Source: UBA11872 sp965207185 (GTDB lineage Bacteria; Chloroflexota; UBA11872). From it: a DNA stretch of 64,000 nucleotides. The position numbers and the translations under genes were made by a program. The stretch covers positions 186,001 through 250,000 of the forward strand of contig OZ242271.1 in assembly GCA_965207185.1 (NCBI GenBank). The letters run 5' to 3'. The notes beneath the pieces are model-generated. The model was not told the DNA's origin, made no database searches, and saw only the letters and a list, made by a program, of their open reading frames with translations. Below, one piece after another: positions 37,762 to 46,320 of this stretch; position 1 is the stretch's first letter, and each line of letters starts with the position of its first letter.

Positions 37762-38522
37762 GCGGACCTGCTCTTGCTCTTGGCGCCCCAGCGCGCGCGC
37801 AGCCCTCGCTGAACCCGCCACTCGTGCTCGGCCATGAGCGCGGCCAGCAGAATGCCCACCCCGCCGTCCCGATAACCGCGCTGTCTGATGAGCCGCCTCC
37901 AGAACTCGCGCACGGGCTGCAGCACAACAGCTGTCGGACGTCGCCGCGTCCCGGACAGATACAGGCCGTCGGCCACCGCTTCGGCGTAGACCCGTTGGCG
38001 CGCCCGGAATTGGGCGGCGTTCACGTAGCTCAGATGCTCCAGCGGATGCTCCAGCCGCCCCACCGGTCCATTGACGTTTACGAGCTCGTGAACCGGCCGG
38101 TCAGCCACATACGCGGCCCTACGACGGTCCATGAGGCGCAGTTGATAGTCAGGCGACCACCCGGCCCCACGCATCCAGCGGCCGAACATACGGTTTCGGC
38201 GCGGCACCCAGTAGCCGGCGAAGTCCTCCGCGCCAGCGCGCGCCCTGACTTCACGCCGCAGCGCCGGTGGTACCCGTTCATCGGCGTCAACGAAAAACAC
38301 CCAGTCATGAACGGCCAGGCGCAGCGCGGCGTCCCGCTGCTGGGCAAAGTCCGTCCAGCGTCGCTCCACCACGCGAACGTCCGTCACTGGTCCCGCCGCG
38401 GTGCCGTCCGTACTGAACGCGTCCACCACCAGCCGCTCGTCGGCCCATCCAAGCGTTGCCAGGCAGTCGGTCAGGTTCGACGCTTCATTGCGGGCGATTA
38501 CGATCACACTGATCGCGGTCAT
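37758..38522 (-). CDS. Glycosyltransferase family 2 (WaaE/KdtX-like)
   Basis: This 254-residue enzyme has ISVIVIARNEASNLTDCLAT, VVDAFSTDGTAA, and FVDADERVPPALRREV as the DxD region. HPLEHLSYVNAAQFRARQRV is the C-terminal segment typical of WaaE-type lipopolysaccharide-core glucosyltransferases. ATG at 38522 lies five bases past the end of the preceding gene. A longer frame to 38669 overlaps that gene and is not supported. Confidence 0.88.
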   Translation of the reverse strand: MTAISVIVIARNEASNLTDCLATLGWADERLVVDAFSTDGTAAGPVTDVRVVERRWTDFAQQRDAALRLAVHDWVFFVDADERVPPALRREVRARAGAEDFAGYWVPRRNRMFGRWMRGAGWSPDYQLRLMDRRRAAYVADRPVHELVNVNGPVGRLEHPLEHLSYVNAAQFRARQRVYAEAVADGLYLSGTRRRPTAVVLQPVREFWRRLIRQRGYRDGGVGILLAALMAEHEWRVQRGLRARWGAKSKSRSA

Positions 38523-38527
38523 GGCCG

Positions 38528-39394
38528 TCAATCGGCGTACAGAGCGGCGCGCGCGTTCGCATAGGCTTGGCGTCGCGGCCCGGGCAAACGCGCCCGTAGG
38601 CCAAGGCCCATCCACATCAAGCCCACCGCCACGCGCGCCAGCGGCTTGGCGCGATGCCGTCGATACCACCGGGCGCGACTCCGATAGAGTTGCGGCAGCA
38701 TCTCGTCGTCGCGCGCGGAGGTCGCCGCCGCCCGAATATGCGTCACGTGCGCGGTCGGGACGTAGCGAACCCGCCAGCCGTCATCCCGGAAGCGCCGGCA
38801 GAGATCCACTTCCTCCGCGTACATCCAGTACCCCGAGGAGAACCCGCCCACCAGTTCCAGCGCCCGGCGCCGCATCAACATAAACGCTCCGAGCACAAAG
38901 TCGACGTCCCGCGCGGCCTCGCGCGACCACAGCCGCCCGTTGAGACGCGACCCTCGCAACCGCGCCGGCAATGGAATCAGGTCGAATACCGCCTGCCCCA
39001 GTCCGGGAAACGCAAACGCCGAGTCCTGCGGCGACCCATCCGTATTCAACAGCAGCGGACCAACGCAGGCCGCATCCGGTGCCTGATCCAGCGCCTTGGC
39101 CAGTTCGTCAAGGGCCTCGCAATGCACCCACACGTCGGCATTGGCCACCAGAACCAGCGGGGCATGCCCCAGAGCGATTCCGTCGTTGGCGGCCGCGCCG
39201 TAGCCGGGATTCGCGGGACGGCTCAAAACAGTTACGCCAAGTGACGAATCACCGGCAAGAGCCTCAACCGCGGGGTCCACGGCGGTGTTTACGATCGTCA
39301 GCGACATCACGACATCGCCAGACGAGCGGATACTGCGAGCCGCGCGGCTCGCAATCTCCGCCTGCCCGTGCGACACGATGACGACGTCGATCAT
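38528..39394 (-). CDS. Glycosyltransferase family 2
   Basis: This 288-residue enzyme has DVVIVSHGQAEIASRAARSI, NPGYGAAANDGIALGHAP, LVANADVWVH, and GGFSSGYWMYAEEVDLCRRF. It is the same type as the gene at 36808. The ATG at 39394 is preferred over a TTG at 39421. It is the first of four consecutive minus-strand glycosyltransferase genes. Confidence 0.88.
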   Translation of the reverse strand: MIDVVIVSHGQAEIASRAARSIRSSGDVVMSLTIVNTAVDPAVEALAGDSSLGVTVLSRPANPGYGAAANDGIALGHAPLVLVANADVWVHCEALDELAKALDQAPDAACVGPLLLNTDGSPQDSAFAFPGLGQAVFDLIPLPARLRGSRLNGRLWSREAARDVDFVLGAFMLMRRRALELVGGFSSGYWMYAEEVDLCRRFRDDGWRVRYVPTAHVTHIRAAATSARDDEMLPQLYRSRARWYRRHRAKPLARVAVGLMWMGLGLRARLPGPRRQAYANARAALYAD

Positions 39395-39464
39395 GCTCGG
39401 CCGACCAGGACTCTCAGCCAACGCCGGCGGCCCGTGCCAGCCGGCGCCCTCAGTGTCGGGGGTG

Positions 39465-39845
39465 CTACTTCACCTCGACCGTAGCGCCCACCTCTTCCAG
39501 CTTCGCCACCATGGCGTCGGCTTCCTCGCGCGACAGGCCATCCTTGATGGTTCCCGGCGCGGCGTCCACCACCGCCTTGGCCTCGCGCAGCCCAAGACCC
39601 GTAATCTCGCGAACGGCCTTGATGACCTGAATCTTGCGCTGGCCGGCGCTGCTGATCTCCACCGAAAACTCGGTCTGCTCCACCTCGGCTGCCGCCGCGC
39701 CGTTCTCGGCCGGCGCGGCCGCGACGGCCATCGGCGCGCCGGAGACGTTGTACTTCTCCTTCAGCGCTTCCACCAGCTCCGATAGCTCCAGCACCGTCAT
39801 CGAGTCCAACGACTCCAGAATGTCGTCCTTCGTTACCTTGGCCAT
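39465..39845 (-). CDS. rplL: 50S ribosomal protein L7/L12
   Basis: This 126-residue stalk protein has an N-terminal dimerisation helix region (DILESLDSMTVLELSELVEA), an Ala-rich hinge, and a C-terminal domain (GLREAKAVVDAAPGTIKDGL). It recruits translation factors to the ribosome. It is last in the operon. Its start overlaps the rplJ stop by one base. Confidence 0.97.
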   Translation of the reverse strand: MAKVTKDDILESLDSMTVLELSELVEALKEKYNVSGAPMAVAAAPAENGAAAAEVEQTEFSVEISSAGQRKIQVIKAVREITGLGLREAKAVVDAAPGTIKDGLSREEADAMVAKLEEVGATVEVK

Positions 39846-40387
39846 TACGCGCCTCCTTCGGCGGCTTGCAGTTGGTCAACGCGCTCCTGCAGCGCAAAAA
39901 CCAAACCTGAGATCAATCCATCCAACGTGTGCACCAGGTTCGAGATGGGGGCGCCAATCGCCCACACCGCCTCGGCGTTGAGTTGCTCGCGACCTGGGAT
40001 TGACGCCAATCGAAGCACTCGCTCGCCATCCAGGACTTGTCCGTCCAATGCCCCGCCGCGAATCTCGACCGTCGCATGCTGCTGCGAGAAATCGCGCAGC
40101 ACGCGGGCCGCGGCCGGGATGTCCTCGCCGCTGAACGTAAACGCTGACTGTCCGGTGAGCAGCTTGTCCAGGCCCTCAATCCCAATCTGGTCGGCCGCCC
40201 GGGCCGCCAGGCTATTCTTCACGACCCGCAGCGTCGCGCCCGCCTCTCGCATCTGGGCTCGCAACGCCTGCTGATCCGCCACCGACAGGTTCGTGAACCC
40301 TGACACGATGCTCAGGGGGGCCGACGTCAACTGTGCGGTGAGCACGTCAACCAGGGCGGCTTTCTCTGCCCGTGTCGCCACTGTCAT
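39845..40387 (-). CDS. rplJ: 50S ribosomal protein L10
   Basis: This 180-residue L10 anchors L7/L12. Its N-terminus is MTVATRAEKAALVDVLTAQL, followed by the L10 fold with ADQQALRAQMREAGATLRVV, and a C-terminal helix that binds L12. ATG follows TAGGAGGAC. It is preceded by a 166-bp leader with regulatory structure. Confidence 0.97.
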   Translation of the reverse strand: MTVATRAEKAALVDVLTAQLTSAPLSIVSGFTNLSVADQQALRAQMREAGATLRVVKNSLAARAADQIGIEGLDKLLTGQSAFTFSGEDIPAAARVLRDFSQQHATVEIRGGALDGQVLDGERVLRLASIPGREQLNAEAVWAIGAPISNLVHTLDGLISGLVFALQERVDQLQAAEGGA

Positions 40388-40553
40388 GTCCTCCTATACC
40401 TACGTAAAAACAAAAACGAGCGGCGCGCCGGATCGGCTTCCCGCTCGATAATCCGTTCGCGCCTCGGCGGGCTCTCTTCGCGTTGAGAGATTGCGTGGCC
40501 CGCTGTCTCCGGCTATGCAGTTGTGAGGGTGTCGGTCGGTCTTGGCTCCTGGG
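40388..40553 (-). promoter_or_regulatory. L10 leader of rplJL
   Basis: This leader between rplA and rplJ contains the elements expected of the ribosomal protein L10 leader: a GC-rich kinked stem (GAGACAGCGGGC with GAGAGCCCGCC) upstream, then an attenuator. The L10-L12 complex should bind the kinked stem and drop rplJL expression. The assignment rests on position and visible pairing. Confidence 0.7.
40404..40446 (-). terminator. Attenuator hairpin with T-tract before rplJ
   Basis: On the minus strand GAGCG...CGCTC encloses a GC-rich internal stem and is followed by GTTTTTGTTTTT. It is the only classic intrinsic terminator with a T-run seen in the window, and it lies just upstream of the rplJ ribosome-binding site. 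Confidence 0.75.
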
Positions 40554-41276
40554 CTATTCCGCCGTCGCAGCCGCCTCGGCCATAACGGCTTGAGGGTCCA
40601 GGCGAATGCCCGGACCCATGCTGGAACAGATGCTCATTGTACGAATGTAGCCGCCCTTGGCCGCACTTGGGCGCGCCCGCATAACGGCGTCGATCAAAAT
40701 CTGCAAGTTCTCGATCAGAGCTTGGCGCCCCATCGATGCCCGGCCAGCGACCACGTGCAGATTGGCCAAACGGTCGACTCGGAACTCAACTCGGCCAGCC
40801 TTGAGCTCGCGCACGACCCGGCCGACGTCGTTGGTCACCGTACCGGCGCGCGCGTTTGGCATCAGGCCGCGCGGCCCGAGAATGCGGCCCAGCGGCCCGA
40901 TGATGCGCATGTTGTCCGGGGTAGCCACGGCGGCGTCGAAATCCAGCCACCCCTCGCGAATCCTCTCGGCCAACTCATCGGTCCCGACTTCGTTGGCGCC
41001 CGCGTCGCGCGCCTCCTGGGCACGGTCGCCGCTCGCAAACACAATCACGGTCAGTTCCTTCCCCGTGCCGTTGGGGAGGGTGACCGTGCTACGCACCTGC
41101 TGGTCAGCATGCGTTGGGTCGACCGACAAGTAGGCATGAAACTCCACGGATTCGTCGAATTTCGCCTTCGGCAGGCCAAGTAGCACGTCAACCGCTTCAC
41201 TCAGGCTGTGTTCCGCGTTGCGGTCCACACCCGACCGCGCCTGCTGATATCGCCTGCTACGTCGCGCCATGCTCAA
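40554..41276 (-). CDS. rplA: 50S ribosomal protein L1
   Basis: This 240-residue L1 has the conserved GRILGPRGLMPNARAGTVT and VEFHAYLSVDPTHADQQVRS. It binds 23S rRNA and, in many bacteria, its own mRNA. The start overlaps the rplK stop by four bases. The C-terminal tail is slightly longer than in E. coli L1 (234 residues). Confidence 0.97.
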   Translation of the reverse strand: MSMARRSRRYQQARSGVDRNAEHSLSEAVDVLLGLPKAKFDESVEFHAYLSVDPTHADQQVRSTVTLPNGTGKELTVIVFASGDRAQEARDAGANEVGTDELAERIREGWLDFDAAVATPDNMRIIGPLGRILGPRGLMPNARAGTVTNDVGRVVRELKAGRVEFRVDRLANLHVVAGRASMGRQALIENLQILIDAVMRARPSAAKGGYIRTMSICSSMGPGIRLDPQAVMAEAAATAE

Positions 41277-41698
41277 TCCCTGACTTCGATGCCCATACTG
41301 CGGGCGGTACCGGCCACAATCTTCATTGCCGCCTCCACGTCGTAGGCGTTGAGGTCCGGCATCTTGATTTCGGCGATCTCCCGAACCTGCGCTCCAGTCA
41401 CCGCTCCAACCTTCTCCCGGTTCGGCTCACCCGAACCCTTCTCCACGCCCGCGGCCTTTCGAAGCAGGTCTGCCGCCGGCGGCGTCTTGGTAATGAAGGT
41501 AAACGAGCGGTCCTGGTAGATCGTGATCTCGGCCGGAATCACCGACCCCGTCTGCTCGCGCGTACGCTCGTTATAAGTCTTGGTGAACTCAATAATGTTC
41601 ACCCCGTATCCGCCCAGGGCTGGGCCCACCGGCGGAGCCGGCGTCGCCTGCCCGGCGTCCAATTGCAGCGTGATCGTGGCGAGAACGCGTCGTGCCAT
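41273..41698 (-). CDS. rplK: 50S ribosomal protein L11
   Basis: This 141-residue L11 has the thiostrepton-region N-terminus QLDAGQATPAPPVGPALGGY and the C-terminal RNA-binding domain with AMKIVAGTARSMGIEV. Length and motifs match the family exactly. Confidence 0.97.
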   Translation of the reverse strand: MARRVLATITLQLDAGQATPAPPVGPALGGYGVNIIEFTKTYNERTREQTGSVIPAEITIYQDRSFTFITKTPPAADLLRKAAGVEKGSGEPNREKVGAVTGAQVREIAEIKMPDLNAYDVEAAMKIVAGTARSMGIEVRD

Positions 41699-41716
41699 AG
41701 TTCCTAAGCCGCCTGG

Positions 41717-42388
41717 TTAGATGATTGACCCGCCGCCGGACTTCTCGACCTGGAGAAAGTCCAGTTCGACCGGCGTATCGCGTCCAAAGAACGAAACCAG
41801 CACCCGCAGGCGCTCCTTGTCTTCCATTACCTCATCCACCGTCCCAAAGAAGTCGGTGAACGGCCCGTCGATGATCTTCACCCGCTCGCCAATCTGGATT
41901 CGAACCTCGGGCCGCTGCCCCTCGCCCTCCATCTGCTTGAAGATCGTGCTCGCCTCTTCGGGCGATAGGGGAATCGGCTTGTGGCCCGCCCCCGCGTCGG
42001 CGCCAACGAAGTTCACCACGCCGGGCGTGTTGCGCACGACCTGCCAGGCGGCGTCCGCCTCCTGCTTGGCCTTCGCGTCCTTCAGGTTCCTCGTCTCGTC
42101 CAGCGACAGCATCTGCACCAGCACGTAGCCCGGATACATCTTTCGCTTCACGGTCCGTCGTTGCCCGTGGCGTGACTCCTCAACGTCCTCTTCCGGCACA
42201 ACGATTCGAAAGACCTTGTCGCTCGCCTCCATGGAGCGCACCCGCTGCTCCATGTTCTGCTTTACCTTGGCTTCGTAACCCGAGTACGTGTTCACCACGT
42301 ACCACTCGGCGTCAGCCGGGATCTCTTGAGCAGGCGCTTCGCCGTCGGCGGTGGCCTGGGTGGTCGTGCGGCTGGCCTCGGCCATCAT
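41717..42388 (-). CDS. nusG: Transcription termination/antitermination factor NusG
   Basis: This 223-residue NusG has an extended N-terminus of about 28 residues, then the NGN domain (EWYVVNTYSGYEAKVKQNME, MYPGYVLVQMLSLDETRNLK), and a C-terminal KOW domain (GERVKIIDGPFTDFFGTVDE). It couples RNA polymerase to Rho or the ribosome. It lies between secE and rplK as in most bacteria. Two adjacent ATGs (42388, 42385) could start it. Confidence 0.97.
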   Translation of the reverse strand: MMAEASRTTTQATADGEAPAQEIPADAEWYVVNTYSGYEAKVKQNMEQRVRSMEASDKVFRIVVPEEDVEESRHGQRRTVKRKMYPGYVLVQMLSLDETRNLKDAKAKQEADAAWQVVRNTPGVVNFVGADAGAGHKPIPLSPEEASTIFKQMEGEGQRPEVRIQIGERVKIIDGPFTDFFGTVDEVMEDKERLRVLVSFFGRDTPVELDFLQVEKSGGGSII

Positions 42389-42404
42389 GCTCCTGCGCCT
42401 TCCA

Positions 42405-42623
42405 TCACGACGTAATCAGCTCGAACAGGCGGTCGAAGCCCAAATCGGCCAGCCCGAGAATCATCGCCATCAACACGCTGATCGCCAGCACCAGCGCCGT
42501 CAGTCGTGCAGTCTGCTCTGGCGTCGGCCATTGGCATTTGCGCAGTTCCTGGTAGGCGCTGCGCACGAAACGGGACAGCGGCGCCCGGCGAACGTTCCGG
42601 CGCAACTCCCGTGTGGACAGCAT
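42405..42623 (-). CDS. secE: Preprotein translocase subunit SecE
   Basis: This short 72-residue SecE has a conserved amphipathic helix (FVRSAYQELRKCQWPTPEQT) followed by a single membrane helix (ALVLAISVLMAMILGLADLG). It is the small stabilising subunit of SecYEG. Confidence 0.92.
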   Translation of the reverse strand: MLSTRELRRNVRRAPLSRFVRSAYQELRKCQWPTPEQTARLTALVLAISVLMAMILGLADLGFDRLFELITS

Positions 42624-42636
42624 CGGCGATCACCCG

Positions 42637-42801
42637 CTAACGCGTCTCGCGGTGGGCCGTATGTGTCCGGCACCCCCGACAGTATTTCTGCAGCTCAAGT
42701 CGGTCCGGACTGTTCCGCCGGTTCTTGCTGCTCACGTAACCGCGCGAGCCGCAATCTCGGCACTCCAACGTGACCACGAGCCGATCACCTCGGCGAGGCA
42801 T
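42637..42801 (-). CDS. rpmG: 50S ribosomal protein L33
   Basis: This 54-residue protein, under the usual ORF length cutoff, reads PRRGDRLVVTLECRDCGSRG and ends KYCRGCRTHTAHRETR. The four cysteines (CRDC, CRGC) make it the zinc-binding C+ form of L33. ATG at 42801 lies six bases after GGAG; an in-frame ATG at 42807 is the alternative. It is the first gene of the operon. Confidence 0.93.
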   Translation of the reverse strand: MPRRGDRLVVTLECRDCGSRGYVSSKNRRNSPDRLELQKYCRGCRTHTAHRETR

Positions 42802-42920
42802 TCCCATCTCCACGGCCGCAATCCGGCCGTCCGGTCAGGGGCGGGCTTCATGCGTGACACACAAAGCCTCGCCCACCATGCACAATAAAACCCCGGCGGG
42901 CGGCCCGCACGGGACGCCTC

Positions 42921-42949
42921 AGTATACGACGATTCCCACGTCCAGTCGC
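42921..42949 (-). promoter_or_regulatory. Probable promoter of the rpmG-secE-nusG-rpl operon
   Basis: TATACT (42921-42926) on the minus strand is a near-perfect -10 box. A weak -35 (GCGACT, 42944-42949) lies 17 bp upstream. The resulting leader of about 110 nt contains two hairpins: GGGCGAGGCTT with AAGCCCGCCC, and CGGCCGGATTGCGGCCG. Confidence 0.55.
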
Positions 42950-43171
42950 CTAACCGGCGAAGCGATCCACCGTGGCCGCAATTGCCACGGCTGCTGTTAC
43001 CGAGCCCAGCATCAGTCCAATCATCCACTTGGTCAGCCGCGATTCCAACGCGTGCAAGTCACCCTTGAACTCGGCTTTCAACTCAGCAAGGTCGGCTTTT
43101 GTCGCCAGGCTGTCGTACTTGGCTTCCAGACGGCTGATTCGATCTCGGTCTTCGCTAGCGAGGGCGGTCAT
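42950..43171 (-). CDS. Small coiled-coil, tail-anchored membrane protein
   Basis: The product has 73 residues: a heptad-rich helix (EDRDRISRLEAKYDSLATKA, DLAELKAEF) followed by a C-terminal membrane helix (WMIGLMLGSVTAAVAIAATV). It resembles DUF1640-like coiled-coil membrane proteins, but no function is known. The start MTALASEDR at 43171 has GGGAGG upstream. The C-terminal end overlaps the rpmG promoter region. Confidence 0.65.
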   Translation of the reverse strand: MTALASEDRDRISRLEAKYDSLATKADLAELKAEFKGDLHALESRLTKWMIGLMLGSVTAAVAIAATVDRFAG

Positions 43172-43389
43172 CGTCGGTCCTCCCGCAAGGTAGGTTTGAC
43201 TTCTCCGCCCTGCTCGCAGCTTAGGACAGCTAGGAATCACGTACGCCCAGGCTGCCGTGGTTCGCCCGACGGTGAACGTATCCCCGGGCGCCCCCCGCGC
43301 GCCGGATTCGCCCGGCGCCGCCCCCGACGACTTTGGCAACCACGCCCTCGCACCGCAGTATTAGAGACCGCACGGCTGGAGATTCAACC

Positions 43390-45129
43390 ATGACCACGGA
43401 TGGACTGACCTACGCCGGGCGTTTGAGCGATTTCGCCTCCGAGACCTGCCACAGAGTGCGCGCGGGCGACCGCACCCTGGTGCTCATCCGGAACGGCGAC
43501 GCCGTCTACGCCCTGGATAACCGCTGCCCCCACATGGGCTTCCCCCTCGATCGCGGCAGCGTCGACGACGGCATCCTCACCTGCCACTGGCACCACGCCC
43601 GCTTCGACATCACCACGGGCGGCACGTTTGACCTCTGGGCCGACGACGTGCCCGCGTTCCCGACTCAGGTGATCGATGGCGACGTCTGGATCGACCTGCG
43701 CAGCGACCGCGACGAACTGGCCCATCACCGCCGCCGCCTGCGCGCCGGCCTGGAGCAGAACCTCTCGCTCGTCATCGCCAAGGCCGCGGTCTCGCTCGTC
43801 GAAGGCGGCGCCGACCCGCGCGAGCCCTTCCGCATCGGGCTCGAGTTCGGAACCCGCTACCAGAGCGACGGTTGGGGCCCGGGCCTCACCGTCCTCACCT
43901 GCATGATGAACCTGCTGCCCCATCTGCCGCCTGAGCAACACGCCCGCGCCCTCTTTCATGGGCTGTCCAACGTAGCCGGCGACTCCTCCGGATCGCCTCC
44001 GAAGTTCGACGTCGGCCCCCTGCCCGACGCCCCCTCCGACCCGGCCACCCTCAAGCGCTGGTTTCGGCGCTTCGTCGAGGTTCGCGACGCCACCGGCGCC
44101 GAGCGCTGCCTGCTCACGGCCATCCAGGCCGGGATGGACCAGGCCGCCATTGCCGACATGCTCTTCGCCGCGGCCACCGACCACCGCTACCTGTCCAGCG
44201 GCCACGTGCTCGACTTCACCAACAAGGCCCTGGAAGCCCTCGATATCGCCGGCTGGGATCTGGCCGACACCGTGATCGGCTCCCTCGCCCGCGGCTACGC
44301 CGACGCCGGACGCATGGAGGAATCCAACGCCTGGCGCCGCCCCATCGATCTCGTGGAGATCCTGGAAGACACCTTCGAGCAGCTCCCCGACATCCTGGCG
44401 GCTGACATCAAGCTGAGCCAATGGGACGGCCGCGCGGCCCTCGTCGAAACCGTATTGGGAGAGGATCCCCGGGCAATCGCCGACGCGCTTACGGACGCCC
44501 TCCGCCACGGCGCCGATCCCGTCGAACTCGCCGATGCCGTCACCCAGGCCGCCATCACCCGCGTCGCCCAGTTCCACGTCACCAACGAGTTCGGCGACTG
44601 GGACCGCGCCCTGCACACCCTCTCATTCGCCAACGCCGTCCGCGGCGGTCTGGTCCGCTCGGGTTCGAGCGAGCTGGTCCGCGGGATCTACGACGCGGCC
44701 ATGAGCGTCTACCTCGACCGCTTCCTCAACGTCCCGCCGGCCCGCCTCCCGGCGGCCAACGGCCACACGTCGGGCGACGAGTTGCTGGAGTTTCTGCCCG
44801 ATCTGCTGGACCGCCAGCAACAGGTAGACCAAGCCGCCACCCTGGTCGTGGACTATCGCGCCACCGGGGCGCCGGTCAAGGCGCTCCTCGAATCAATTGG
44901 CGGCGGCCTCTTGCGCGAGGACCGAGACTTCCACACCATCCAGGCCGTGGAAGCCAGCATCCATCACGCTGGATTGAGCGACGACCCCGCCGACGCCACC
45001 CTGGCCCTCGTGGCCGGCGCCCGCTACCTCGCGGCGCACGCGCCCACCGTCCGGTCCCAGGGCCAGACCTTCCAGATCGCCCAACGCCTGCAACGCGGCG
45101 AACGCCTGTTCGAGGAGGCGCCCGCCTGA
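43390..45129 (+). CDS. Rieske [2Fe-2S] protein with ~470-residue helical extension
   Basis: This 579-residue protein starts with a Rieske domain: ligands C46-x-H48 (RCPHMGFPLDRG) and C65-x2-H68 (CHWHHARFDITTGG). From about residue 110 onward the sequence is entirely alpha-helix-like and soluble, with no mononuclear-iron facial triad typical of ring-hydroxylating oxygenases. The extension's family was not recognised. It overlaps the MDR gene by the four bases CTGA, so the two are coupled, and the Rieske domain may pass electrons in a reaction involving that dehydrogenase. The ATG at 43390 starts the conserved part. Confidence 0.85.
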   Translation: MTTDGLTYAGRLSDFASETCHRVRAGDRTLVLIRNGDAVYALDNRCPHMGFPLDRGSVDDGILTCHWHHARFDITTGGTFDLWADDVPAFPTQVIDGDVWIDLRSDRDELAHHRRRLRAGLEQNLSLVIAKAAVSLVEGGADPREPFRIGLEFGTRYQSDGWGPGLTVLTCMMNLLPHLPPEQHARALFHGLSNVAGDSSGSPPKFDVGPLPDAPSDPATLKRWFRRFVEVRDATGAERCLLTAIQAGMDQAAIADMLFAAATDHRYLSSGHVLDFTNKALEALDIAGWDLADTVIGSLARGYADAGRMEESNAWRRPIDLVEILEDTFEQLPDILAADIKLSQWDGRAALVETVLGEDPRAIADALTDALRHGADPVELADAVTQAAITRVAQFHVTNEFGDWDRALHTLSFANAVRGGLVRSGSSELVRGIYDAAMSVYLDRFLNVPPARLPAANGHTSGDELLEFLPDLLDRQQQVDQAATLVVDYRATGAPVKALLESIGGGLLREDRDFHTIQAVEASIHHAGLSDDPADATLALVAGARYLAAHAPTVRSQGQTFQIAQRLQRGERLFEEAPA

Positions 45130-46262
45130 CCGGCAATAACTCCGAAGGCGTCATAGCCGTATTCCACGGGATCAAGAAGCCGTTCACCTTTCTTAGCTTT
45201 CCGATTCCCGACCCCCCGGCCGGGGCCGTCGTGCTCAAGATGCGGCTCGCCAACATCTGCGGGTCGGACCTGCACTACTGGCGCGGCGACGCCGACCTGG
45301 TCGGCCGCGGCTTCGAAATGCCCTACGCCCTCGGCCACGAGGGCGTCGGCGAGGTCTACCGCCTCGGCGCCGGCGTCACCACGGATTCCGCCGGCCAGCC
45401 GGTCCGCGAAGGCGATCGCGTCGTCTTTCGCTACTTCGATCCGTGCGGCCACTGCGCCGTCTGCCTGCGCGATCACCCCTACGCCTGCCCCTACCGGCAG
45501 CGACAGCGCCTGCGCGGCGTTCGCCACTGGCCCCACTTCCGCGGCACCTTCGCGCAGTACTACTACCTGTATCCGGGACACACCATGTTCCGGGTTCCGA
45601 CTGGACTGACGGACGCGTCCGTCGCCGGTGTCAACTGCGCCCTCACCCAGGTGGTCTCCGGCCTGGACCGCGCCAGGCTCCGCCCCGGCGAGAGCGTGGC
45701 CATCCAGGGCGCCGGCGGTCTCGGGCTCTACGCCGCCGCCGTGGCCAAGTCCCGCGGCGCCGGCCCGATCATCGCCATCGACGGCATTCCCTCGCGGCTC
45801 AAACTCGCCCGCGCCTTCGGCGCTGACGAAACAGTCGACATCACTCAGGCCGACACCCCCGAGGCACGCGTGCAAGCCGTTCGCGACCTCACCGGCGGCC
45901 TCGGCGCCGACGTCACGCTGGAACTCGTGGGCCACCCGGGCGTTGTTGCGGAAGGGGTCTACATGACAGCCCCCGCCGGCCGCTTTGTCGAAATCGGCAA
46001 CATCAACGTCGGCTGGCCAGGCTCGTTCGACCCGTCCGACGCCGTACTGCGCAGCGTCACGTTGATTGGCGTCGCCCACTACCGGGCGCGCGATCTCGCC
46101 GCCGCATTGGCATTCGTCGCTCGCGAGTCCGGACGCCTGCCCTTCGACCAAATGCTCGCCAGCCGCTTCAATCTGACCAACATCAACGACGCCTTCGTCC
46201 AGCAGGACGCCGGTCAGGTCACCCGCAGCGCGCTGGTTCCCCACCCGGCGGAGGCAGCCTAG
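45126..46262 (+). CDS. Zinc-type MDR alcohol dehydrogenase with probable CTG start
   Basis: This 378-residue zinc-dependent dehydrogenase has the catalytic-site ANICGSDLHYWRGD and GHEGVGEVYRLGAGV. The structural-zinc cluster is reduced (DPCGHCAVCLRDHPYACP), and the Rossmann motif is IQGAGGLGLYAAAVAKS. No ATG, GTG or TTG occurs in frame between the end of the Rieske gene and the conserved domain. CTG at 45126-45128 overlaps the Rieske stop TGA and lies seven bases after GAGGAGG. The protein would read (M)TGNNSEGVIAVFHGIKKPF. It ends at the hairpin at 46281. Confidence 0.85.
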   Translation: MTGNNSEGVIAVFHGIKKPFTFLSFPIPDPPAGAVVLKMRLANICGSDLHYWRGDADLVGRGFEMPYALGHEGVGEVYRLGAGVTTDSAGQPVREGDRVVFRYFDPCGHCAVCLRDHPYACPYRQRQRLRGVRHWPHFRGTFAQYYYLYPGHTMFRVPTGLTDASVAGVNCALTQVVSGLDRARLRPGESVAIQGAGGLGLYAAAVAKSRGAGPIIAIDGIPSRLKLARAFGADETVDITQADTPEARVQAVRDLTGGLGADVTLELVGHPGVVAEGVYMTAPAGRFVEIGNINVGWPGSFDPSDAVLRSVTLIGVAHYRARDLAAALAFVARESGRLPFDQMLASRFNLTNINDAFVQQDAGQVTRSALVPHPAEAA

Positions 46263-46280
46263 AAAAAGCGGTCCAATTGG

Positions 46281-46314
46281 GCGAGAGGTCGGCGACTGCC
46301 GGCCGACCTCTCGC
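46281..46314. terminator. 13-bp hairpin between convergent genes
   Basis: GCGAGAGGTCGGC pairs with GCCGACCTCTCGC across an eight-base loop, seven bases before the stop of the convergent MMPL gene. Confidence 0.75.
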
Positions 46315-46320
46315 GGCTCG

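Noticed and set aside
44421..45125. Upstream extension of the MDR reading frame inside the Rieske gene
   Set aside because: The extension is Arg/Pro-rich out-of-frame sequence of the Rieske gene, unlike any MDR N-terminus.
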